From: DASYXT01 sp035934555
GTDB lineage: Bacteria > Verrucomicrobiota > Verrucomicrobiia > Limisphaerales > UBA8199
Assembly (NCBI GenBank): GCA_035934555.1
Contig: DASYXT010000127.1
Location: forward strand, 1 to 64,000
Direction: 5' to 3'
DNA: 64,000 nt
Below the pieces are notes generated by a model. It was given only the letters and a program-made list of their open reading frames with translations, was not told the DNA's origin and made no database searches. Below, in pieces: positions 17,548 through 26,237 of the stretch. The translations under genes and the position numbers were made by a program. Numbering within the stretch: position 1 is the first letter of the stretch; each line of letters starts with the position of its first letter.

Positions 17548-18165
17548 CTACAAAAAGTTTGCGCCTACCCGCTCCCCATTTAATACATTCATACTGCGCA
17601 AACGTTCCAGAGCGTAAAACAGTCGCGATTTAACCGTTCCCACCGAGCAACCTAACGCCGCTGCTATGCCCTCCAGCGATTCGCCAGTATAGAATCTCAG
17701 ATAAATCACCTGCTGCTGCTTGCGCGGCAACGCTGCGAGGCACTGACGAACGCGCCTTCGCAATTCCTGATGCTGAATGATTTCATCAGGGCCTGCGCTT
17801 TCCTCCGTATCCAGCCGGTTTTGGAATGCTTCCTGTTCGGCATCCAACTCCGAGAAAGGTATAAGCCGCTTCACCCGAACGCTGTTGCGATAGCGGTTCA
17901 GCAGGATTGCGCATAGCCAGGTGAAAAACCGGCATCCTCCCTGAAAACGGCGCAGCCCTTTCCAACCTTCTATTAAGGTCTCTTGTGTCAATTCTTCGGC
18001 TGTGCTCATGTTCCCCGCCAGCAACATAGCCTGGCGAAATAGCCGTGTTTGGTAAATTCGACACAGTTGACCAAAGGCATCGGCATCACCCGCAACGGCA
18101 AGGGCCAGAAGACGCTCAGTTTCCGATGCGTCATTTTCCACAACCCTTGCGCCAGAGACCATCAT
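17548..18165 (-). CDS. ECF RNA polymerase sigma factor
   Basis: A 205-residue sigma-70 family protein of the extracytoplasmic-function class. Region 2 carries DADAFGQLCRIYQTRLFRQA and the ELTQETLIEGWKGLRRFQ helix that reads the -10 element. Region 4 has LAALPRKQQQVIYLRFYTGESLEGIAAALGC (quoted in part) and GTVKSRLFYALERLR, the -35-binding helix-turn-helix. It is followed immediately by its membrane anti-sigma factor gene. Targets are unknown; autoregulation is usual. Confidence 0.9.
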   Translation of the reverse strand: MMVSGARVVENDASETERLLALAVAGDADAFGQLCRIYQTRLFRQAMLLAGNMSTAEELTQETLIEGWKGLRRFQGGCRFFTWLCAILLNRYRNSVRVKRLIPFSELDAEQEAFQNRLDTEESAGPDEIIQHQELRRRVRQCLAALPRKQQQVIYLRFYTGESLEGIAAALGCSVGTVKSRLFYALERLRSMNVLNGERVGANFL

Positions 18166-18258
18166 CTGGGAGCGCCTGGCTTTGTTCGGCTATCAAGTGC
18201 CATAACTCTTTTGGAGGTGCCAAGAAGAGCTTCGTCACGCGATTGCTTTAAAGCGTGC

Positions 18259-19536
18259 TTATTTCTGGGTGCCGGGCTCGGGTAGTGCCTCACCGGCATG
18301 CGGCCCATCCACACGGAACGCTGGGCCTTCGCCTTCGACAAAAATCAGCGCGGCGTTGTTGCCGAACATGTTATACGCCGAAGTCAGCTTGAACCCACGG
18401 TCAACACCCTGAAAAATGAACCGCTCGAAACCGAACGGCCCTCCCTGTCCGCAAGGGTCGGCGACCGTTTCGAATCCCGCATGCCCATGCAATTTGTATT
18501 CGATGGCGGCGCGCACCATCGACAGCGTTGCCTGCACCCTAAACTCTCTGCTCCTCGACTTCTCCAAGGCGGGTAGAAGCGTAAAGGGATAACCCGATTT
18601 GTTAATTCTCTCGCGAAACAGAGCCATTTGCGGCTCAAATTCTGCGTAGGGCAGTGCCGCCACCACCGCCAGCTCATCGTAATACCCGCTCTCCTCTGCC
18701 AGCATTTTGATTATCCCGTCGCTGGTTCCACCAGAGGCCCGCAGCACACGCGCCCAATGCTCACTCGCCTGGCGCTTTACGTCCGCCTCCTCTCCGCCTT
18801 CCATGCTGGCGTACAATGCTTGGATGGCAGCCATGGCTTTTGCCTCGTCCCCACCAGATTCCTGCTTCAGTTCGACCACTTTGCGCTCCAGCCAATCGTG
18901 GAAGCACGCTTTCTCAGTCGTCATGCTCTGCGCGACGCTTCCCCGCGCGGGCAACGCATCCATCCCATCGGTCAACTGTTGCAACGCCTCAGGCGAGAAC
19001 CGGCCAAAGTCCTCTGCCACAGTCGAGCAGGCGATGGCTTCCATCGCGATCTGGACCAGGCATGAAATCAGGGTGCCGTCCCTGGAAAGGTTTCGACCCA
19101 GGGCCATTGCGGCCAGCAGATCGTCCCGAGCCTCCGACTGCTGACCGTGCTGCAGCTCCCACATAACGCGGAATCGCGCCGCCTGCATCACGGCTTTGCC
19201 CCGGGCCAAACCCGGCAACATAGTCCCGGGACCTGCAGTGAAATCAATGCCCCAATCACAGGGCACCTTCGCCTGCCCCGCCTGCCGCACCAATTTGAAC
19301 TGCGAATCGTAGCCGGCAAATAGGTTCCCAAACCGCTCTGGTAACGGTTGGCTCCTCCCTGGCTGAGAAAAAAGGTAATCCATGTCGCTGCTGGACATTG
19401 GCTCGGGGGCCAGCAGAAACGCCTGATAATAAAGCAGGGCGGGGTTGATGTCGGTCCGCGCCGCTTCCCCGGCCCACCCCCCGTGCGACACAGTTATCAT
19501 CAGCAGACTCAGCCCGATGGTTCTTGCAGTTTTCAT
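18259..19536 (-). CDS. Secreted protein of unknown function
   Basis: A 425-residue protein with a signal peptide (TIGLSLLMITVSHGGWAG) and a mostly helical mature part (NPALLYYQAFLLAPEPMSSSDMDYLF, quoted in part). I do not recognise a domain. The start at 19536 places the signal peptide at the N-terminus. It is divergent from the YtrA-type regulator gene, so both promoters must share the 152-base region 19537-19688, and joint regulation is possible. Confidence 0.6.
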   Translation of the reverse strand: MKTARTIGLSLLMITVSHGGWAGEAARTDINPALLYYQAFLLAPEPMSSSDMDYLFSQPGRSQPLPERFGNLFAGYDSQFKLVRQAGQAKVPCDWGIDFTAGPGTMLPGLARGKAVMQAARFRVMWELQHGQQSEARDDLLAAMALGRNLSRDGTLISCLVQIAMEAIACSTVAEDFGRFSPEALQQLTDGMDALPARGSVAQSMTTEKACFHDWLERKVVELKQESGGDEAKAMAAIQALYASMEGGEEADVKRQASEHWARVLRASGGTSDGIIKMLAEESGYYDELAVVAALPYAEFEPQMALFRERINKSGYPFTLLPALEKSRSREFRVQATLSMVRAAIEYKLHGHAGFETVADPCGQGGPFGFERFIFQGVDRGFKLTSAYNMFGNNAALIFVEGEGPAFRVDGPHAGEALPEPGTQK

Positions 19537-19649
19537 ATGCGGTCTTGCCCAATTCTTATTCATTTCACCCGTTAGTAACAGAACCATGCCGAAAGGTTCA
19601 TTTCGAAATGGGGTACCGCGGAGAACTGAACCATTTCGCAAAATTCTTG

Positions 19650-19678
19650 TTGACTAACTGTGATTATGGTATATATAC
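19650..19678 (+). promoter_or_regulatory. Promoter with overlapping palindromic operator
   Basis: TTGACT (19650-19655), a 16-base spacer and TATATA (19672-19677) form a good sigma-70-type promoter. The perfect 10-bp palindrome GTATATATAC (19669-19678) overlaps the -10 element. A start site expected near 19684 leaves at most about five bases before the GTG of the regulator gene at 19689, so the mRNA would be leaderless or nearly so. The palindrome is a plausible autoregulatory site for the GntR/YtrA protein. Confidence 0.5.
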
Positions 19679-19688
19679 AGTAATATCA

Positions 19689-20090
19689 GTGGCCAACGAA
19701 CCTAAATCCTGGTTGCTCGGTCCGATCTCGCCCGCGGCCGACGGTACGCTTTACCAGCAGATCATGGACCGCCTCAAACGCGAAGTCAGTGAAGGCCGGC
19801 TCAAGCCTGGCACGGCGCTTCCGTCGTTTCGCCAACTTGCCGAGGACTTGCTGGTCAGCGTGATCACCGTCAAGCGTGCCTACGAAGAACTGGAGCGCGA
19901 AGGGATCATTTTCCGGCGGCAGGGCCTGGGGACATTTGTCGCCGAGCAGGGCCGGGACCGCAGCCGCGAGGCCAAACTCGCCGCCGCGCGGCAACTCCTC
20001 CGCGCGGCTTTCAGGGAAGCCGCCGAGGCTGGGCTGAAGCCCGCTGAAATGCTTGATCTGGTCCGTGAAGTTCAGAAAAAAACCCAATAA
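19689..20090 (+). CDS. GntR-family transcriptional regulator (YtrA subfamily)
   Basis: About 133 residues from a GTG start. A winged helix-turn-helix of the GntR type (YQQIMDRLKREVSEGRLKPG, ALPSFRQLAEDLLVSVITVKRAYEELEREG quoted in part, IIFRRQGLGTFVAEQ) is followed by only about 50 residues of helix, the short dimerisation tail that defines the YtrA subgroup. YtrA-type proteins repress ABC-transporter operons. The next two genes are an ABC ATPase and its membrane partner, starting two bases downstream. Upstream in-frame codons back to 19524 run through the promoter and are not believed. Confidence 0.85.
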   Translation: MANEPKSWLLGPISPAADGTLYQQIMDRLKREVSEGRLKPGTALPSFRQLAEDLLVSVITVKRAYEELEREGIIFRRQGLGTFVAEQGRDRSREAKLAAARQLLRAAFREAAEAGLKPAEMLDLVREVQKKTQ

Positions 20091-20092
20091 TT

Positions 20093-20977
20093 ATGACTAA
20101 TGCCATCGAAATCCGTGGACTGACCAAGCGGTTTCCTCATTTTGCATTGGGCCCCGTGGACCTCACAGTCCCCAGCGGGGCTATTTATGGTCTGATCGGT
20201 CCAAACGGCGCCGGCAAAACCACCACCATCGATCTCATTCTCGGGATGAGCCGCAACGACGAGGGCACCATCCAAGTGCTCGGTTTTGATCACCGCACCC
20301 AGGCCGTCCAACTCAAAGAGCATACTGCCTACGCCAGTCCGGAACTGAACTTCCAGGTCTGGGGAAAAATCGGCAAAGCAATCCGTTTCGTCCGTGGATT
20401 TTATCCTGGCTGGGATGACGCCTACTGCACCGCCTTGCTGAAGGCCTTTCACCTGAGCGCGAGTGACCGAATCGCCACGCTTTCCGCCGGCGCAAAAACA
20501 AAGTTATGTCTCCTTTTGGCGCTGGCACGCCGGCCAGAGGTGTTGCTGCTGGATGAGCCACTGAGCGGCCTGGACGCCGTCTCCAAACAACAGCTCTTCA
20601 GTGAACTGCTCAAGGCCGTCGAAGACGGCCAACGCACGGTCCTGATCTCCTCACACAACCTGAGCGACCTTGAGCGATTCGCCGATCACATCGGTTTGCT
20701 CAAGGACGGCAATCTGCTGCTCGAAGGCCGCACCGACCATGTGGTCGAGCGCTATCGCCTGGCGGAATTTTTCACTCGCAATGGCGCCACCCTCCAAACC
20801 CCGCCACCAGGTCTCATCATTCTGAAGTGGAATGAGAACCGGTGGCGCGCATTGCTCGACCAGCAAAGTGGGGCCGAGGAGTGGCTGCAAACACAAGGCG
20901 TCCACAATGTCTCCCTCACCCGCTTGACCCTTGAAGAATTGTTTGTAGCGCTCTTCAAGGAAGAGGAGGGCCAATGA
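20093..20977 (+). CDS. ABC transporter ATP-binding protein
   Basis: A 294-residue ABC ATPase with Walker A GPNGAGKTTT, signature LSAGAKTKLCLLLALARRPE, Walker B VLLLDEPLSGLD and the switch His in LISSHNLSDLERF. The signature LSAGAK deviates from LSGGQ as in other YtrB/CcmA-type exporters. It pairs with the membrane protein that overlaps its stop by four bases. Controlled by the YtrA-type regulator upstream, it probably forms an exporter for envelope-active compounds. Confidence 0.88.
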   Translation: MTNAIEIRGLTKRFPHFALGPVDLTVPSGAIYGLIGPNGAGKTTTIDLILGMSRNDEGTIQVLGFDHRTQAVQLKEHTAYASPELNFQVWGKIGKAIRFVRGFYPGWDDAYCTALLKAFHLSASDRIATLSAGAKTKLCLLLALARRPEVLLLDEPLSGLDAVSKQQLFSELLKAVEDGQRTVLISSHNLSDLERFADHIGLLKDGNLLLEGRTDHVVERYRLAEFFTRNGATLQTPPPGLIILKWNENRWRALLDQQSGAEEWLQTQGVHNVSLTRLTLEELFVALFKEEEGQ

Positions 20978-22362
20978 CGCGCGTGCTGCTCGACTACTTT
21001 CGCCGTTGGTGGTGGGTGCTGGCGCTTGCCGCGCTGCTCGAGTTCCGGCTGGGCTGGTCGATTGCGAACCGGCCCCAGGAGCCCTTCGAGTTTTGGGCCT
21101 TTATGCTGTCGTTATGGGCAGGAGCCAACCTGCTTTTGTTTGATTTCAAACGCGGCGCCCTTCGTGCCGTGGCTGCGCTGCCCCTTACCAGCAGGCAATT
21201 TGGGCGCGGTTGGTGGCTGGCGACCGTCCCGCTTCCGGCCATCGGCCTGGCGGCGATGCTCTTCCTTGGGGCGGGCGCTTTTTGTCAGGTTCACCCGAAC
21301 CGAGCTTTGCCCACGGCCTCACTGACCCTGGGGAGCCTGTTTACCCTGGTCTGGCTCGGCAATGGGTTCCCCATGATCTTCGCTGCCACTCGCCGCCTGG
21401 CCGGCAGCGTCTGGCAGATGACTTGCACTTTCTTCCTCAGCGCACTTTCCATTCTGATGCTCTTCGGCAGTATGTTATGGGCGCAGGGCGCCTCAAGCAG
21501 TCCGTCCAAATGCGCCCTCCTGCTGGGAATTGGTGGGTTCTTAACGCTCGTGGGCTGGGTGGAGGCCGAGCGCTTCGATCTGGGTCAGGCTGTGCAATAC
21601 TTCCGCGGGCGCCCCGAGCCGCCTGCCCTGTGGCGTAATCGCTTTCGCTCAACTCCCCTGGAAGCCAAAATCACCGCCAGCCAACTCCCGGTCGAGCCTG
21701 GCTATGGCGGAGTGCCTTTCCTTCTCCTCAGCCGGGTGCCGCGCATGTTCGGTCTGCTCGCCGCTATGAGTGCGCTGACGGCGTTGCTCTGGGTCTGGCG
21801 AGGCTCCGCCATCCCGGAGCAAACCGCCGTTGTGATTTTCGCGGGGTCGAGCAGCATGATGTCCTGGGGGTTTATGCTGGTGTTCCAACTCCTGCCTGTG
21901 CTGCGCCAATTGCGGCTGTTACGGACGATGCCCATCTCCGTCATGCGTCTTTCCGGCACGCTCATGGCCCTAATGCTCGTACCGCTTATCGCCCTGGGAG
22001 CGGTGTCGGCGGCGGTTGCTGCGGTTGCCTTGGGCACTCCCGCCGCCCTCACGTTCTTGAGCGATTACACCTTCGCATTGGCGCCCGCCGCCTTGTGCGT
22101 TTTCCTCGCAGTTTGGCTCGGTGAAGGAAAATTGGCTTACGCCGTGTTGCTTGTTGTTTTTTTCGGTTCGCAACAGGTGCAACTGCGGCTCCAATCGTTC
22201 CTCCATATCCCGGAGCTCCCCCTCGGCCTGGTCAGCGCCATTGCCGCAATCTGTATCCTCTTAGCGCTGCTCCTCACCTCCCGGGCGCTTCGTCATAGCG
22301 GCCATGCTTATCACGGCCGCACAACTTCGCCGGGTGATTATCCGTTCGGACTGGGCAGTTGA
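20974..22362 (+). CDS. ABC transporter membrane protein
   Basis: A 462-residue polytopic protein with about ten to twelve hydrophobic segments, several of them long Leu/Ala/Val stretches (VLLVVFFG, AIAAICILLALLL). No soluble domain is evident. It overlaps the ATPase stop by four bases (ATGA) and is the obvious transmembrane partner in this YtrA-controlled operon. It matches no well-known permease closely by eye, so the substrate is unknown. Confidence 0.75.
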   Translation: MTRVLLDYFRRWWWVLALAALLEFRLGWSIANRPQEPFEFWAFMLSLWAGANLLLFDFKRGALRAVAALPLTSRQFGRGWWLATVPLPAIGLAAMLFLGAGAFCQVHPNRALPTASLTLGSLFTLVWLGNGFPMIFAATRRLAGSVWQMTCTFFLSALSILMLFGSMLWAQGASSSPSKCALLLGIGGFLTLVGWVEAERFDLGQAVQYFRGRPEPPALWRNRFRSTPLEAKITASQLPVEPGYGGVPFLLLSRVPRMFGLLAAMSALTALLWVWRGSAIPEQTAVVIFAGSSSMMSWGFMLVFQLLPVLRQLRLLRTMPISVMRLSGTLMALMLVPLIALGAVSAAVAAVALGTPAALTFLSDYTFALAPAALCVFLAVWLGEGKLAYAVLLVVFFGSQQVQLRLQSFLHIPELPLGLVSAIAAICILLALLLTSRALRHSGHAYHGRTTSPGDYPFGLGS

Positions 22363-22531
22363 TGCAAGGACACTTCACTCATGGGAAATGCTCAAATGCC
22401 CTAATCACATTTTGTCACAATGCTGGCAAAATAAGTTAATGCGATGCTTATTGGCAGTATGATAAGATTAATCATTGCTTTTTCGTTTTGCCCATGGCAC
22501 CCTTGCCGCAACACTCATCAAAGGCAATGCG

Positions 22532-25009
22532 ATGAAAGCTATTCCGGGGCGGAGGTGGATGTTGGGCGCACTTCTCATCGTGCTCATGGGTCTCCCTTAT
22601 GCGGCGAGAACCGTTCCCAATCAAGTGCTGGCGTGGAACAACCTCGGCATGCATTGCATGGACAGCGATTACTCGGTGTTTTCCATCCTGCCGCCGTATA
22701 ACACCATTGAGGCCCAACTGGTGGTCAACGGTCTTCTAGTCACCAGCAGCAACGGCTACAGCGTCACCTACCAGGCCCAAGCCGATCCGGACGGCTCCTT
22801 CAACTCAACCACTGCCGGCAAAAGCAACTTTTACGATTACGCGGGAACCTTGTTTGGCGCGCTCAGCCTCCCTCCGGATGCTGGCCTGGCCGGCTGGGCC
22901 ATGCCAGGTCCGGCCAACGTGCCGCAAGCCATGCTGTTTGAACCGACCAACTATCCGGCGGCCGGAGTCGCCACCCTGGTCAATTGGTTCCGCGCCGAGG
23001 GCATTCCCTTGTCTCCGTATGATGATGCCCTTCGCAAGAATCCCTATCCTTTGATGCGCTTGATCGCCTGGAACCCGGCCCATCAACCGGTAGCGACCAA
23101 TGACATCGTCCTGCCCATATCCGATGAAATGGATTGCCGGGCCTGTCACGCTTCCGGTTCCGGACCTGCCGCGCAGCCTGCGGCCGGTTGGAGCTGGGAC
23201 GGGCTGCCCGAGCGGGATTACCGGCTTAATATCCTCCGCCTGCACGACCAGCATGAGTTTGCCCTGCATCCTGCGCTGTATCAATCAGCCCTGGCAGCGC
23301 GTGGTTTCAATGCAGCCGGTCTGTATCGCAGCGTTACCGCGGATGGCAAACCGGTTTTATGCGCCATTTGTCACGCCTCAGAAGCACTTGGCCTGGCCAG
23401 TTACAGCAACACTCCGCCCTTGACCTCTTCCATCCACGGGTTCCACGCTCACGTGCAGGACCCTGACCTGGGAATCACGCTTGATAATTCCGCCAACCGC
23501 GCTGCCTGCTACCGCTGCCATCCCGGTTCAACCACCCGCTGCCTGAGGGGTGCCATGGGCGCGTCGGTGGCGGCTAGCGGCGCCTTGGAAATCCAATGCC
23601 AGAACTGTCACGGCAGTATGAGCCAGGTAGGCTCCCCCAGCCGAGTCGGCTGGTTCATGGAACCGGCTTGCCAAAGCTGCCACACCGGCACCGCTACCAG
23701 CAATAACGGCCTTATCCGCTACACTTCGGCCTTCACCGACACGAACTGGACCGTGCGCGCCGCCGTCGATCAGACCTTTGCCACCCAGCCGAACACCCCG
23801 GCGGCCGGCCTCTCGCTCTACCGCTTCTCCGCCGGTCACGGCGGCTTGCAATGTGAAGCCTGCCACGGCTCGACTCATGCCGAATTCCCCAGTACCCATC
23901 GCAACGACAACCTGCGCAACGTGGCCTTGCAAGGCCACGCCGGCGTGATGGTCGAGTGCACATCGTGCCACACGGCGATGCCAGATACGGCCAACGGCGG
24001 GCCCCACGGCATGCACGACATCGGCTCCGGTTGGGTCAACGGCGCCAACGGAATCACCAAACATGCCGATTTGATCCAGTCATTGCCCGGTGGGGTCGCC
24101 GCCTGCCAGCCCTGTCATGGCCTGGACTACCGCGGCACGGTGCTGTCACGTGCCCACGCGGACCGCACGTTGGTGGCGCATTTCGATCTGAACTCGGTTA
24201 CGAACCAACTCTTCAGCGGGGCAGAGATCGGTTGTTATAATTGTCATAACGGTCCTTCCAATGATAGCGCCAACACCAGCGCTCCGCCCATGGTTAGCAA
24301 CGTTTCCACCAATACCACAAACGACCGCCCCATTGCATTCACGCTACCCGCTGTCGGGGCGAACCTGACCCTGCGTATCATCGCCCAGCCCACCAACGGA
24401 ACGATCGGGCTGAGCGGCGCTGTCGCCACTTATTTCCCAAACCCCGGCACCACCGGTCCGGATGCCTTCACCTTCGCCGCCTATAATGGGGCCAAGAACT
24501 CGGACCTGGCCACAGGAACCGTCACGGTTGCTCAGGGTTTTTTGGGCGTCGGTGTGAGCGGCTCCGTTCCACCGTCGTATCCTTCGCTGTGGCCGGTCCC
24601 CTTTGCGGCAACCGCGGCCCTCACGAACACCGCCGCCACACCGGCGTATGAATGGAACTTTGGCGATGGTTCTCCACATGGCGTTGGACGCTACGTGCAA
24701 CATACCTACGCCACCGCGGGCACCTACGTTTGGACACTTATCGCGTCAGTGCCTGGCGGCAGCGCCGTCGATGCCGGCCTGGTGCAGGTGGGCCCGCCGG
24801 TTCTGCTGGCGATCGCCCCCGGCCAAAACGCCATCACCCTCTCCTGGCCCGACTCGCTTGCGGATACCCTCTTGGAAAGTTCCAGCGCTCCCGGGCCTGC
24901 CACATCCTGGTCCTGGGTCACCAATTCGCCCACAGCCTCGCAGGGGCAGTTAAGTGTCACCTTGCCCGTGTCTCGCACCCGCTTCTTCCACCTGCGCCGG
25001 CCTTGGTGA
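22532..25009 (+). CDS. Secreted nine-haem cytochrome c with PKD domain
   Basis: About 825 residues. A signal peptide (GALLIVLMGLPYAARTV) is followed by the NNLGMHCMD segment seen in a family of large verrucomicrobial cytochromes. Nine CXXCH sites follow: CRACH, CAICH, CYRCH, CQNCH, CQSCH, CEACH, CTSCH, CQPCH, CYNCH. The C-terminal third has a cadherin/Ig-like domain (GATVTYFPNPG-type repeat) and a PKD domain (YEWNFGDGSPHG), then a last beta domain (LLAIAPGQNAITLSWPD). It is probably an extracellular or outer-surface electron carrier. Start at ATG 22532; an upstream ATG would displace the signal peptide. Expressed alone, downstream of the ABC operon. Confidence 0.82.
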   Translation: MKAIPGRRWMLGALLIVLMGLPYAARTVPNQVLAWNNLGMHCMDSDYSVFSILPPYNTIEAQLVVNGLLVTSSNGYSVTYQAQADPDGSFNSTTAGKSNFYDYAGTLFGALSLPPDAGLAGWAMPGPANVPQAMLFEPTNYPAAGVATLVNWFRAEGIPLSPYDDALRKNPYPLMRLIAWNPAHQPVATNDIVLPISDEMDCRACHASGSGPAAQPAAGWSWDGLPERDYRLNILRLHDQHEFALHPALYQSALAARGFNAAGLYRSVTADGKPVLCAICHASEALGLASYSNTPPLTSSIHGFHAHVQDPDLGITLDNSANRAACYRCHPGSTTRCLRGAMGASVAASGALEIQCQNCHGSMSQVGSPSRVGWFMEPACQSCHTGTATSNNGLIRYTSAFTDTNWTVRAAVDQTFATQPNTPAAGLSLYRFSAGHGGLQCEACHGSTHAEFPSTHRNDNLRNVALQGHAGVMVECTSCHTAMPDTANGGPHGMHDIGSGWVNGANGITKHADLIQSLPGGVAACQPCHGLDYRGTVLSRAHADRTLVAHFDLNSVTNQLFSGAEIGCYNCHNGPSNDSANTSAPPMVSNVSTNTTNDRPIAFTLPAVGANLTLRIIAQPTNGTIGLSGAVATYFPNPGTTGPDAFTFAAYNGAKNSDLATGTVTVAQGFLGVGVSGSVPPSYPSLWPVPFAATAALTNTAATPAYEWNFGDGSPHGVGRYVQHTYATAGTYVWTLIASVPGGSAVDAGLVQVGPPVLLAIAPGQNAITLSWPDSLADTLLESSSAPGPATSWSWVTNSPTASQGQLSVTLPVSRTRFFHLRRPW

Positions 25010-25110
25010 GTTGCTCTGCCCGCCGAGAGTTGTGAAATCCGGTCCCAGATTATGCCATTGCTCTACCGTTGCGTTGCGAATGGTTTGTGGCACACTGTTG
25101 CCCAGACCAC

Positions 25111-25194
25111 GCCGATGTGGCGGAATTGGCAGACGCGCTAGACTCAAAATCTGGTAACCGTAAGGTTGTGTGGGTTCGACCCCCTCCATCGGCA
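25111..25194 (+). tRNA. tRNA-Leu (CAA)
   Basis: Acceptor GCCGATG (25111-25117) pairs with CATCGGC (25187-25193). The anticodon loop CTCAAAA gives CAA. The long class-II variable arm (TAACCGTAAGGTTGT) and T-arm GTGGG-TTCGACC-CCCTC are normal. CCA is not encoded, unlike in tRNA-Cys and the array at 60.4-61.2 kb. It reads Leu UUG codons. Confidence 0.97.
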
Positions 25195-25250
25195 CTTTTT
25201 CCATTGACTTTTAGCAGTACCAGCACCTAGCGTCAGAAAAAAGGAACACC

Positions 25251-26174
25251 ATGAAGCGGTCTCAAACGCCGTTGCGGTCGTTACGGTCCTTCAAGCCGTC
25301 TGGTTTGTCTGGCACAGGGCGTAGCGCTCACCCCGGCTCGGCAACGGTTGAACAGCCCAGCCCTGGATTTACCCTCATCGAGCTGCTGGTGGTCATCGCC
25401 ATCATCGCTATTCTGGCCGCGATGCTGCTGCCGGCGCTGAGCAGGGCAAAAGTCCGCGCACAAGGCACGGGTTGCGCGAACAACACCCGGCAGATTCTGA
25501 TCGCCTGGCACATGTACGCGACCGATAACCGTGACGACTTGCCGTTCGGCTATTCGCTCAATCTTCCCAATTCGGCATACGTTTGGGTGCAAGGCATCCT
25601 GGACGACACCAATCCGCGCGCGAACGATAACTGGAATTACGCGACGACACTCATGAAAGGCGCGATCTGGCCGTATTGCACTTCAATTGGCATTTTCCAT
25701 TGCCCGGCGGACACCTCGCGCGGCATCAACCCGCAGGGCTTGTTCTTGCCGCGCCGCAGTGTTTCCATGAGCAACTGGGTCGGCGGCAACGGGGACAGTC
25801 CCACCACGGGGTACAAGGGGAACTGGGGGTTAACCGCTCCCAACTCGCAAGTCGTGCGTAAACTTTCAACCGTCCCCTACCCTGGTCCGGCCTTGACGCT
25901 GGTGATTCTTGATGAACGCCGCGACAGCATCAATGACGGCTACTATGCCATCGAGATGGATGGCTATCCCAATCCCGCCTCCACACGCATCGTGGATTAT
26001 CCCGCCAGCTATCATAACGGGGCGTGCGGTTTCGCCTTTGCCGATGGACATTCCGAGATTCACAAATGGCGCGACGGCCGCACCATGCCGCCCCTCACCA
26101 CCGCCCTCCAGTTGAATGTGGCGAGCCCGAACAATCAGGATGTGCTTTGGATGCAAGACCGCTGCCCGCATTAA
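25251..26174 (+). CDS. Prepilin-type N-terminal cleavage/methylation protein (H-x9-DG type)
   Basis: A 307-residue type-II/IV pseudopilin-like protein. A leader of about 38 residues ends at the prepilin-peptidase site PG|FTLIELLVVIAIIAILAA, followed by the LLPALSRAK segment typical of Verrucomicrobiota and Planctomycetota. The C-terminal H-x9-DG motif (YHNGACGFAFADGHSEIHKW) places it in the DUF1559-like group found in dozens of copies per genome. Function unknown; surface or periplasmic assembly through a type-II system is inferred. Precedes a Gfo/Idh gene. Confidence 0.88.
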   Translation: MKRSQTPLRSLRSFKPSGLSGTGRSAHPGSATVEQPSPGFTLIELLVVIAIIAILAAMLLPALSRAKVRAQGTGCANNTRQILIAWHMYATDNRDDLPFGYSLNLPNSAYVWVQGILDDTNPRANDNWNYATTLMKGAIWPYCTSIGIFHCPADTSRGINPQGLFLPRRSVSMSNWVGGNGDSPTTGYKGNWGLTAPNSQVVRKLSTVPYPGPALTLVILDERRDSINDGYYAIEMDGYPNPASTRIVDYPASYHNGACGFAFADGHSEIHKWRDGRTMPPLTTALQLNVASPNNQDVLWMQDRCPH

Positions 26175-26237
26175 CAAGCCCCGGCCGAGTGTTCATTCGT
26201 AAACTGCTCTCCACGCTCCACGCTCCCCCAAACCCGT

